Source: an uncultured Lentisphaeria bacterium
GTDB taxonomy: Bacteria; Verrucomicrobiota; Lentisphaeria; Victivallales; UBA1829
Reading direction: 5' to 3'
Assembly: GCA_949282305.1 (NCBI GenBank)
Contig: CASDPB010000016.1
Span: 1 to 42,237 of the forward strand
DNA: 42,237 nucleotides
A program made the position numbers and the translations under genes. A model generated the notes under the pieces. The model saw nothing but the letters and a program-made list of their open reading frames with translations. It searched no databases and was not told the DNA's origin. Positions 8,310 through 15,885 of the stretch are shown here, in pieces. Each line of letters begins with the position of its first letter. The first letter of the stretch is position 1.

Positions 8310-9179
8310 ATGGAAAGCGAAAAAACAAGAATTGCATTGCTCCAGGACAAGGCACGCGGTTCCATCGGGGAGGCGGCGGAGACAACGGAAAAGCTGATTG
8401 CGGAAGCTGCCGCGAACGGAGCGAAGATCATTTGCACGCAGGAGCTGTTCCTGACGGAATATTTCTGCTGGAAACAGAACCCGGCGTTTTTCAATCTGGC
8501 GCACCCGATACCGTCCGCCCTGACCGATCGCTTCTGCGGAATTGCGAAGCGCCACGATGTGGTTCTGATTCTTTCCCTGTTCGAGCACCGCGCACCGGGA
8601 CTGCACCACAATACAGCCGTCGTGATTGATGCGGACGGAACACTCCTCGGCAAATACCGGAAGATGCACATTCCGCAGGATCCCGGATTCGAGGAAAAAT
8701 TTTATTTCGCGCCCGGCGATACGGGGTTCCGGGCATTCGATACGAAATATGGACGGATCGGCGTGATTGTCTGCTGGGATCAGTGGTATCCCGAATCGGC
8801 ACGCCTGACCGCGCTGAAGGGAGCGAAGATCATATTCTGCCCGACGGCGATCGGAGGGCTTGCCTCGGAGGGGGCGGAACTGGGGGCGCTTCAACGCGAC
8901 GCATGGCTGAATGTCCAGCGGGGACACGCGGTTGCCAACGGCTGTTATTATGCCGCCGTGAATCGTGTCGGAGTGGAGCATGACACCCGTTTCTGGGGGT
9001 CGTCGTTCGTCTGTGACTTTTACGGGAACCATATTGTGACGGGCTCGACCGACCGATGTGAAATTCTGTATGCGGACTGCGATTTTCATGCCATGGAGGA
9101 GCACCGCAGAATGTGGCCGTTCTTCCGCGACCGCAGAATCGATGCGTATGAAAATATCATGAGGCGTTTTGATGATTGA
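8310..9179 (+). CDS. aguB: N-carbamoylputrescine amidase
   Basis: This nitrilase-fold enzyme hydrolyses N-carbamoylputrescine to putrescine, CO2 and ammonia, the last step of the agmatine route. The catalytic triad is visible: Glu45 in CTQELFLTEYF, Lys118 in GKYRKMHIPQDP and Cys155 in VIVCWDQWYPE. The stretches FYFAPGDTGF and RGHAVANGCYYAAVNRVG also match AguB. The length of 289 residues is normal. Its end overlaps the start of aguA by a few bases, so the two steps of the pathway are made from one message. A ribosome site (ACAGGAGAG) lies just upstream. Confidence 0.93.
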   Translation: MESEKTRIALLQDKARGSIGEAAETTEKLIAEAAANGAKIICTQELFLTEYFCWKQNPAFFNLAHPIPSALTDRFCGIAKRHDVVLILSLFEHRAPGLHHNTAVVIDADGTLLGKYRKMHIPQDPGFEEKFYFAPGDTGFRAFDTKYGRIGVIVCWDQWYPESARLTALKGAKIIFCPTAIGGLASEGAELGALQRDAWLNVQRGHAVANGCYYAAVNRVGVEHDTRFWGSSFVCDFYGNHIVTGSTDRCEILYADCDFHAMEEHRRMWPFFRDRRIDAYENIMRRFDD

Positions 9180-10236
9180 AGTTTTTGCCAATGAAGAATC
9201 TCCGAAGGCGCTCGGCTTTGCGATGCCGCCGGAATGGAGTGCGCAGGAGTCCGTTTTTCTGAGCTGGCCGTCGAATCCGCAGACTTGGCCCGGCGTATTC
9301 CGCAGGGCGGAAGAGGCGTATGCGTCGTTCGCCGCGGCAATTTCGCGGTATGAGCGGGTGCGCATTATCTGCGCCGCGTCGGAGTTCGACCGTGCCAATG
9401 ACGCGCTTGCGGATGCGGATGCGTGTTTTGAGCGGATTGAGTTTCTGGATATTCCCACGAATGACGCATGGTGCCGGGATCACGGTCCGATATTTGTGAA
9501 GAATCCGCAGACCGGCGAACGTGCGGTTCTTGATTTCACTTACAATGCCTGGGGAGGCAAGTTCCCGCCGTGGGACAAGGACAATGCGGTGGCGGAACAG
9601 GTTGCGGAATATTTCAATTTCCGGCATTTCCGGATACCGTTTGTCTGTGAAGGCGGTGCGCTGGAAGTCAACGGGGCGGGGGATCTTCTCACGACCAGGT
9701 CTGTCATACTGAACGAAAACCGCAATGCCGGTATCACCGAGTCCGAAGCGGAAGAGATTCTCTGCGAAGCCCTCGGGGCTGAGCAGGTGATGTGGCTGGA
9801 TCGGGGACTTTCCGGCGATGACACGGACGGACATATTGATACGATCGCCCGTTTTGTCCGGGAGGATGTTGTGCTTGCGCCGTCCGCACCGTCCGGCAAT
9901 CCGAATCATGATGTCCTGAAGGAAAATATCCACGCCCTCCGCAGGATGCGCACTTCCGACAAAGGAACTCTCCTGGAAGTGATTCCCCTGAACTCGCCGA
10001 AGCCGATCACACCCGAAGGCTGGCGGGAGGAGATCCTGCCGGCGACCTATGCGAATTTCCTGCTGATCAATCATGCGGTTCTCGTGCCGACCTACCGGCA
10101 GGATTCCGCCGATACAGAAGCAATGGAAATCATCGGACAGGCGTATCCAGGACGTGCAGTCATCCCGATTGACTGCCATGACATCATTCTGGAGGGCGGT
10201 GCGCTGCACTGTCTGAGCCAGCAGCAGCCGCTGTAG
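9172..10236 (+). CDS. aguA: Agmatine deiminase
   Basis: AguA converts agmatine to N-carbamoylputrescine and ammonia, feeding the amidase encoded just upstream. It belongs to the guanidino-modifying superfamily. Seen here are MPPEWSAQESVFLSWP near the N-terminus, NDAWCRDHGPIFV, DTDGHIDTIARF with the catalytic His, and the nucleophilic Cys near the end in LEGGALHCLSQQQP. ATG 9172 gives 354 residues; a TTG at 9169 immediately before it could also initiate. TGAGGCG lies just upstream. Together with aguB the cell can make putrescine from agmatine; no arginine decarboxylase gene is in the window. Confidence 0.93.
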   Translation: MIEVFANEESPKALGFAMPPEWSAQESVFLSWPSNPQTWPGVFRRAEEAYASFAAAISRYERVRIICAASEFDRANDALADADACFERIEFLDIPTNDAWCRDHGPIFVKNPQTGERAVLDFTYNAWGGKFPPWDKDNAVAEQVAEYFNFRHFRIPFVCEGGALEVNGAGDLLTTRSVILNENRNAGITESEAEEILCEALGAEQVMWLDRGLSGDDTDGHIDTIARFVREDVVLAPSAPSGNPNHDVLKENIHALRRMRTSDKGTLLEVIPLNSPKPITPEGWREEILPATYANFLLINHAVLVPTYRQDSADTEAMEIIGQAYPGRAVIPIDCHDIILEGGALHCLSQQQPL

Positions 10237-10242
10237 CGCGTC

Positions 10243-10271
10243 TTGTATCTGCATATATGTTGTGGTATATT
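10243..10271 (+). promoter_or_regulatory. Promoter of recQ, placed for a nearly leaderless transcript
   Basis: TTGTAT (10243-10248) and TATATT (10266-10271) are 17 bases apart, with TGTGG just before the -10 box. A start point about seven bases downstream falls at or next to the recQ ATG (10279). No Shine-Dalgarno-like sequence lies between the -10 box and the ATG. Confidence 0.5.
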
Positions 10272-10278
10272 ATGCAGC

Positions 10279-12618
10279 ATGAAAAATGAACTTTACAGCG
10301 CCCTGAAGCGATACTTCGGATTCGATTCCTTTCTTGACCATCAGGAAAACATTGTCAATGATGTTCTGAACGGAGAGGATATTTGCGTCGTCATGCCGAC
10401 CGGCGCGGGAAAATCACTCTGTTACCAGCTGCCGCTTCTGATGCGTCCCGGATACAGCATCGTGGTTTCGCCGCTGATTTCCCTGATGAAGGATCAGGTG
10501 GATACCCTGCGCGGACGGGGAATTCCGGCGGCGTTTGTCAATACAAGCCTGTCCGCGGCGGAGCAGTTTGCGATTCTGAGGGACGCGGCAGGGGGGAAAG
10601 TGAAGCTGCTGTATGTCGCTCCGGAGCGTTTTCAGACGAATTCCTTTCGCGGGTTTCTGCAGTCGAATCCCCCCGAAGCGCTGGTCGTGGATGAAGCGCA
10701 CTGCATCAGCCAGTGGGGACATGATTTCCGTCCGTCATATCTGCGGCTCGGAGAAATGATCGAGACATTCGGCATCCCGCAGGTCTGTGCGTTTACGGCG
10801 ACCGCGACTCCGCATGTGCGGGAAGATATTGTCCGGCAGCTCCGGCGTCCGGAGATGACCTTGCATGTCGCAGGGTTCAAGCGTCCGAATCTTGCGTTTT
10901 CCGTGGTGCACGCCGGAGGCGCGGAACAGAAGAACGCCTTCATCCGCAGACTGCTGGCAAAAAAGCGGGTGCCGACCATCATCTACACATCTACGAGAAA
11001 GGCAGTGGAGCAGCTTCAGGATGAGTTCAAATGTATAGCCTATCATGCCGGGATGTCCGATTCGGAACGGACGGATGCCCAGGAACGTTTCATGAACGAA
11101 CCCTGTCCGGTTCTGGTCGCCACCAACGCATTCGGCATGGGAATCGACCGCCCGGATGTGCGCCGCGTGATCCATTACAATATTCCGGGTTCGATTGAGG
11201 CATACTATCAGGAGGCGGGACGCGCGGGCAGGGACGGCGAACCCGCGGAATGTATTCTGCTTTATTCCTACAGCGACCGTTTTATCCAGGAGTTTCTGAT
11301 AGACCTGAACAATCCGCCGAAGGAAATTGTGGAGGAGGTCTATGAAGTGCTCCTCAAGGAGTCGCGCAGACGCCGGGACACGGTTCTGGAAATGACGATG
11401 GCACAGATTCTGCCTCATGTGGCGGATGCGAAATCGGAAGGACAGATCGGGGCGGCGCTGAGCATTCTGGAACAGAACAATTACATTGCGCGTGCCTACA
11501 ATGCCCATGACCGTGTCCATCTGTATTTCACCGGTGATCCCGAAACGCTGTGCCGGGAGCATGAAGCGCAGGCAACGCAGCGATCCCGCTTCATTTACCG
11601 TTTTCTTGCGGCGAAAGGCAGCCGCGCCCTTCTGGAAAAAGAGTATACCTATGAGGAACTGGCACGGATCGGCGGGCTCAATGTGGAGCAGATCAAGCGG
11701 GTGATTGCGAATCTGAACGGTTCCGTCCTGAATTATACGATACCTTTCCGCGGACGCGCCACGGAGCTGCTCCGCCCTGAAAAAGAGGAGCTGGACATTG
11801 ATTTTACCGAACTGGAATACAAACGCCGGCTGGAAACGGAACGTCTGGAGGATATGATCCGTTATACGAGAAATGCGAAGTGCCGGCAGGCGTATCTGAT
11901 TTCCTACTTCGGAGAGGATACGGGGAATTGGAAATGTGAAAACTGTGATCTCTGCTCCGAGAATGCGGCATACTCCCGGCAGCTGACGAAGCGCGAACAG
12001 GAAGCCGTCGTCATGATTCTGCAGGCGGTTCAGGCATTCGACGGACGGCTGGGGGGAGGGCGCCTGAGCCAGATTCTCGCCGGTGCACGCCGTCCGGAGA
12101 CCACCAGATACGGGTATGACCGCGATCCGTTCTTCGGCAGGCTGAAATCTTTAAGCCAGAATAACATTCTGCTTCTGCTGAAGGCGCTGGAAGCGGCAAA
12201 TTATTTGACACGGACAGGAAACCCCGAGTATCCGTGTCTCGTGCTGAGCCGGCTTGGCGCCGACGTGCTTTGCGGAGGAAAAATACTTTCTCTCGCGATT
12301 CCGGATCTAAAATCTGCGGAGCCGGAACGACCGAAAAGGGAAAGGAGGAAAGCCGCCGGACGCGGAGAGATCAGGGAGCGGGTTCTTTACGGAAATGATG
12401 AAGAGCTGTTTGAACATCTGCGCGAGCTTCGTGCGGAACTGGCGGCAAAGAAACGGGTTCCGGCTTACTGCATCCTGCCGGACGCCGCATTGCGCGAGTT
12501 TGCCGAAAAACGCCCGTTTTCCGTTCCCGAAGCGGCTTTGATCCGCGGCGTCGGCAATGCAAAACTGCGCACGATTGTGCCGTTCTTTCTGGAAGCGATC
12601 CAGAAGTGGAGCAGGTAG
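10279..12618 (+). CDS. recQ: ATP-dependent DNA helicase RecQ
   Basis: RecQ is a 3'-5' superfamily 2 helicase acting in recombination and repair. Motifs seen are 0 (FGFDSFLDHQENIV), I/Walker A (MPTGAGKS, 39-46), II (VVDEAHCISQWGHDFRPSY), III (FTATATP), and IV-VI (VATNAFGMGIDRPDVRRVIHYNIP, YYQEAGRAGRDG). A zinc module (CRQAYLISYF ... CENCDLC), an RQC winged helix and a C-terminal HRDC domain (HLRELRAELAAKKRVPAYCILP) follow. It has 779 residues against about 600 for many RecQ proteins; part of the extra lies in a basic linker before the HRDC domain (RPKRERRKAAGR). ATG 10279 fits the family start; an ATG at 10243 would add 12 residues and lies inside the promoter. Confidence 0.93.
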   Translation: MKNELYSALKRYFGFDSFLDHQENIVNDVLNGEDICVVMPTGAGKSLCYQLPLLMRPGYSIVVSPLISLMKDQVDTLRGRGIPAAFVNTSLSAAEQFAILRDAAGGKVKLLYVAPERFQTNSFRGFLQSNPPEALVVDEAHCISQWGHDFRPSYLRLGEMIETFGIPQVCAFTATATPHVREDIVRQLRRPEMTLHVAGFKRPNLAFSVVHAGGAEQKNAFIRRLLAKKRVPTIIYTSTRKAVEQLQDEFKCIAYHAGMSDSERTDAQERFMNEPCPVLVATNAFGMGIDRPDVRRVIHYNIPGSIEAYYQEAGRAGRDGEPAECILLYSYSDRFIQEFLIDLNNPPKEIVEEVYEVLLKESRRRRDTVLEMTMAQILPHVADAKSEGQIGAALSILEQNNYIARAYNAHDRVHLYFTGDPETLCREHEAQATQRSRFIYRFLAAKGSRALLEKEYTYEELARIGGLNVEQIKRVIANLNGSVLNYTIPFRGRATELLRPEKEELDIDFTELEYKRRLETERLEDMIRYTRNAKCRQAYLISYFGEDTGNWKCENCDLCSENAAYSRQLTKREQEAVVMILQAVQAFDGRLGGGRLSQILAGARRPETTRYGYDRDPFFGRLKSLSQNNILLLLKALEAANYLTRTGNPEYPCLVLSRLGADVLCGGKILSLAIPDLKSAEPERPKRERRKAAGRGEIRERVLYGNDEELFEHLRELRAELAAKKRVPAYCILPDAALREFAEKRPFSVPEAALIRGVGNAKLRTIVPFFLEAIQKWSR

Positions 12619-12623
12619 GAGCA

Positions 12624-12643
12624 GGGCACGCGGCAGCGTGCCC
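12624..12643 (+). terminator. GC-rich hairpin after recQ
   Basis: GGGCACGC (12624-12631) pairs perfectly with GCGTGCCC (12636-12643) around a GGCA loop, six bases after the recQ stop. It lies between convergent genes. Only a short T-rich stretch (TTGTCAGTTC) follows, so termination may be inefficient or protein-assisted. Confidence 0.6.
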
Positions 12644-12656
12644 TTGTCAGTTCATC

Positions 12657-13211
12657 TCATTTGTTGAAAATCTTGTAGTTGCGCTCGGAATTCTTGACGA
12701 GACCGTTTGCCGTCGCGGGATCGAACGGGCCTTCCACTGTGACAATCATTGTTTCGTTGTCCGTCAGGAGTTCCGGCTTGAAGGAACGGTAATACATTCC
12801 ATCAATTACAAACGCGAGTTCGCTGGAACTTCCCTTGGCGCGCATATTTACGGAAAGCGCACTCCAGATTTTCTGTCCCCGGTCGCTGAGTGTGATGATC
12901 AGGTCGAAGAAATCGGGATCGTTTTTGCGCTGAACCATGCCGATTTTCACAAAGTCGCGCGAATGCAGATAGGAGTTCTTGTTGACGCAGACCGTGCCGC
13001 CGGCAAAGGACTCCACCTCTTTTTCCATCATGTCACCGCGCTGATATTTGATGATGTCATGGATCGACACCACATAGCTTGGGGTTTGGTCGACCTCGTC
13101 GTTGAAATACTTGTCCGGATCGGCAAGCATCTCCTCGCAGGAAGATGCACCCATCAGAAAAATCGCGGCGGCACCTGCCGCGACAGCGGAAAACATGCGT
13201 TTCAGTTTCAT
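12657..13211 (-). CDS. Mla-linked lipoprotein, resembling the SecD P1 head region
   Basis: A 184-residue protein with a signal peptide and a likely lipobox ending at Cys25 (LMGASSC); the -3 residue is Ala, which is tolerated but not ideal. The C-terminal half (FAGGTVCVNKNSYL, DLIITLSDRGQKIWSAL, ELAFVIDGMYYRSFKP, VEGPFDPATANGLV) recalls the periplasmic head of SecD: a beta-rich fold with a Leu-T-x2-G-x2 motif and a strand-helix end. That resemblance is by eye only. It is the last gene of the mlaEFD operon, 35 bases after mlaD, with a good ribosome site (AAGGAG). Its position suggests a periplasmic partner of the transporter, perhaps doing part of the job of MlaC, which is absent. The function is not established. 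Confidence 0.65.
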   Translation of the reverse strand: MKLKRMFSAVAAGAAAIFLMGASSCEEMLADPDKYFNDEVDQTPSYVVSIHDIIKYQRGDMMEKEVESFAGGTVCVNKNSYLHSRDFVKIGMVQRKNDPDFFDLIITLSDRGQKIWSALSVNMRAKGSSSELAFVIDGMYYRSFKPELLTDNETMIVTVEGPFDPATANGLVKNSERNYKIFNK

Positions 13212-13246
13212 TGCTTCAAACTCCTTGTCTTTGTTTCCGATACGGC

Positions 13247-14323
13247 TCAGAGAGCACCAAGCAGGACGCTGCCGAAGGTGGCGACCGGCGCCATCTCGCG
13301 CAAATCATCCACCGCGCTGCGGATTTCCCTGACCGTATCACGCATTTCGTTGTAAAGGGAATCATCGGTCATCAGTTTGTTCAATGTTCCCTTTTTATTG
13401 CTCATCATTTTCGCAAGAGTGTCCAAATTCTCAAGCGCCGAATTCAAATTGTTGTAGAAGCGTCCATCGTCCATCATGAACTTCGCAAGACTTCCCTTGT
13501 CCGTGTTCAGCTTTACCGCAAACGCATTCATGTTCTTCATGAACATCGTCATTTCCCGATATGCCTCCTCGTCGTTCAGGAGCTTGCCGAGAGTTCCCCT
13601 GCCGGACTGGATTCCGGCAAGAATCGCGTCAAACTTCTTTGAGAATGCGGAGAGTTCCACGAATGCCTTCTGAGCGTCCACGTAAAATGCGGGATCGGTG
13701 AAGAGTTTGCCGAGAGTTCCCTTTCCGGCTTTGATCTCCTCGCAGATGTCATTCAGGTTTTCGGCATTTTCCTCAATTCTCTTCAGTGCGTCGCGAATCT
13801 TTTCCAGGACGCCGCCTTCCAGAATCACTTCCCGGAAATATTTTTCATCCTCGCGGAATGCGGCGATCAGTTCCGAAGCCTCCTTGATGATGTCAATCGG
13901 CGGCAGACCGTCGAATACCGTGTCAACGGGATAGGCTTCGCCTTCCGGCGTGCCGGGATTGATGTTCACATAAGCGCCGCCGAATACGGAGGAATTCTGG
14001 ATCAGCATTTCATAGCCCTTGTAAATGCGGATCTCTTTGCGGAGCTTCATTCTCACGATGACCGCATTGTTTCCGGGGGCAAGCTCCAGAGAATCGACCG
14101 TGCCCATTTCCACGCCGATGATCTTGACCTTGTCGTTCACCGCAAGAGTGCTGGCGTGGGGAAAGCGTGCAGAAATATAAAAATGTTTTCTCGTATCGAA
14201 GTAATCCTTGCCGCGGATCATCACGGTAAAGTAAAACAGAATGCACAGGGCACCGATGCAGAACAGTCCCGTCAGAAATTCCGGAGAGAACAGAAGGTTG
14301 CGTTTCCGGTTTGTAAGATTCAT
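13247..14323 (-). CDS. MlaD/MCE-domain lipid transport protein
   Basis: This is the substrate-binding MCE subunit of an Mla-type phospholipid ABC transporter. One transmembrane helix (about 14-36) precedes an MCE domain (about 45-125) containing RFPHASTLAVNDKVKIIGVE and VFGGAYVNINPG. The long C-terminal part, about 145-345, is helical and carries four copies of a G-[TS]-L-x-K-[LF] motif at residues 202, 243, 277 and 312, each followed by an acidic turn and a helix. E. coli MlaD (183 residues) lacks this tail; longer MCE proteins use such helices to bridge the periplasm. Start ATG 14323 overlaps the mlaF stop by four bases. Confidence 0.85.
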   Translation of the reverse strand: MNLTNRKRNLLFSPEFLTGLFCIGALCILFYFTVMIRGKDYFDTRKHFYISARFPHASTLAVNDKVKIIGVEMGTVDSLELAPGNNAVIVRMKLRKEIRIYKGYEMLIQNSSVFGGAYVNINPGTPEGEAYPVDTVFDGLPPIDIIKEASELIAAFREDEKYFREVILEGGVLEKIRDALKRIEENAENLNDICEEIKAGKGTLGKLFTDPAFYVDAQKAFVELSAFSKKFDAILAGIQSGRGTLGKLLNDEEAYREMTMFMKNMNAFAVKLNTDKGSLAKFMMDDGRFYNNLNSALENLDTLAKMMSNKKGTLNKLMTDDSLYNEMRDTVREIRSAVDDLREMAPVATFGSVLLGAL

Positions 14324-15069
14324 AATACACCAGCCTTTCGGGTATGAAATTGTGCGGAGATAAATTCTCTGACCAACGGATTTTCACTCTTTATGAAATC
14401 GGAGGGCGTCCCGCATTCTATCATGGCGCCCTCATAAAGCATTGCAACCGTATCACCGATATTCAATGCGCTGACCAGGTCATGCGTCACGACAACGGAA
14501 GTCATGCTGTATTTGTTCTTGAGCATGTCGATCAGCCCGTCGATTTTGCGCGACATGACAGGATCCAGTCCGGAAGTCGGCTCATCGTAGAGCATGATCT
14601 TCGGCTCGCACACCACAGCCCGGGCAAGCCCGGCTCTCTTCACCATGCCTCCGGAAATTTCCCCGGGCATTTTGTACATGGAGTCTTTCAGTTCCAGAAA
14701 ATCCAGCATTGCCATGACTTTTTCCCGGATCTGCTCCTCGGTATAGCTGTAACGTTCGCGCAAAGGCAGAGCCACGTTGTCATAAATATTCATCCAGTTC
14801 ATCAATGCGCCGCCCTGAAACAGCATTCCGGTTCTGGAACGCAGGGCTTCCAGATCACGGCGGCGCATGGATTCCACGTGCAGACCGTCCACAATCACAC
14901 TGCCTGAATCCGGCTGAAGCAGCCCGATGATATGGGAAAGCGTCACCGATTTTCCGGTGCCGGACGGCCCGACGATGATGAAGGTCTCGCCCTCCTTCAC
15001 ATGGAAGGAAAGAGCGTCCAGAACCTTGCGCCCGCCAAGCGTTTTGTGTACATCGCGAAACTCGATCAT
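14320..15069 (-). CDS. mlaF: Phospholipid ABC transporter ATP-binding protein MlaF
   Basis: This is the cytoplasmic ATPase that powers the MlaE permease. Its 249 residues contain Walker A GPSGTGKS (34-41), the MlaF-type signature ISGGMVKRAGLARA, Walker B IMLYDEPTSGLDP and the H-loop VVVTHDL. The start at 15069 (MIEFRDVHKTLGG) is set by homology and by overlap with the mlaE stop (TGATG, one shared base). The same frame is open for 60 codons further upstream, but that part lies entirely within mlaE and is not protein-like. Confidence 0.9.
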   Translation of the reverse strand: MIEFRDVHKTLGGRKVLDALSFHVKEGETFIIVGPSGTGKSVTLSHIIGLLQPDSGSVIVDGLHVESMRRRDLEALRSRTGMLFQGGALMNWMNIYDNVALPLRERYSYTEEQIREKVMAMLDFLELKDSMYKMPGEISGGMVKRAGLARAVVCEPKIMLYDEPTSGLDPVMSRKIDGLIDMLKNKYSMTSVVVTHDLVSALNIGDTVAMLYEGAMIECGTPSDFIKSENPLVREFISAQFHTRKAGVL

Positions 15070-15839
15070 CAGTAAAACATCCTCGTTATGATATAGCCGA
15101 CAATCAGGATGACCAGAAAACATGCGACCACCGACTTCTTCGTAGCCAGCCCCACGCCGACCGCGCCATCCTTCGCGACCATCCCCTGATGGCAGCTGAT
15201 CGCCACAATGATGATCGCAAACACCCACGCCTTGAATACGCCGACCCATAATTCCCGTTCATAGAGCATGAAACGCACATTGTCGAAATACATGGTCCAG
15301 CCGACACCCAGCTGAGTATAGGCGACCAGTCCCCCGCCGAGAATGCCGATCAGGTCAGTATACATCGTCAGCACGGGACACATCACCATCATCGCCAGCA
15401 AACGCGGCGCCACAAGAAAACGCACCGGGTTGATCGACATCACTTCCAGCGCCGCGAGCTCCTGCGAAACCTTCATCGTCCCCAGCAGTGCCGCCATGCC
15501 GGAACCAACGCTTGCCGCAAGAATCAGCGCGGTCATGAACGGCCCCATTTCGCGGAACATCGTCTGCGCCACCAGAAAACCGACGCGCATTTCCTGTCCA
15601 TAGGTTTTCAGGATCAGGCCCGCCTGAAGCGCAAGGATCATGCCGGTGAAGAGCGCGACCACGGAAGTTACGCCGAAACTTCTGACGCCGCAGAGCATCA
15701 TCTGCCGGTAGACCTCCTTCCGGTTCCGCCAGAGGGACGGAAGAAACAGAAAGGCAAGCAGGATCATCCGCACGCCGCCGCCGACGCGCGTCAGAAACTC
15801 AATGACCTTTTTCCCGAACGCAAAAACCGGTTTGTTCAT
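15069..15839 (-). CDS. mlaE: Phospholipid ABC transporter permease MlaE
   Basis: This inner-membrane permease moves phospholipids between the inner membrane and the MCE subunit. The 256 residues carry several hydrophobic helices and family signatures: VTSVVALFTGMILALQAG, QEMRVGFLVAQTMFREMGPFM, GSGMAALLGTMKVSQELAALEVM and PRLLAMMVMCPVL. ATG 15839 has GTGGTGAAA before it; a GTG at 15848 is an alternative that adds three residues. It lies 47 bases downstream of the WPL-repeat gene on the same strand, so that gene probably leads the operon. Confidence 0.9.
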   Translation of the reverse strand: MNKPVFAFGKKVIEFLTRVGGGVRMILLAFLFLPSLWRNRKEVYRQMMLCGVRSFGVTSVVALFTGMILALQAGLILKTYGQEMRVGFLVAQTMFREMGPFMTALILAASVGSGMAALLGTMKVSQELAALEVMSINPVRFLVAPRLLAMMVMCPVLTMYTDLIGILGGGLVAYTQLGVGWTMYFDNVRFMLYERELWVGVFKAWVFAIIIVAISCHQGMVAKDGAVGVGLATKKSVVACFLVILIVGYIITRMFY

Positions 15840-15885
15840 TTTCACCACACTTCATTACGATCAACATCCAAGCAAGATAACTCCA

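Noticed and set aside
12657-13211. Calling the small lipoprotein MlaC
   Set aside because: It lacks MlaC features, and the likely lipobox and SecD-like region point elsewhere.
13247-14323. Regular GTLGKL coding repeats as a possible CRISPR or tandem DNA repeat
   Set aside because: The repeats are at protein level with diverged DNA and unequal spacing; they belong to the MlaD tail.
15070-15249. N-terminal extension of MlaF by 60 codons
   Set aside because: It lies wholly within mlaE and has no ABC-protein character; MlaF begins at MIEFRDVHKT.
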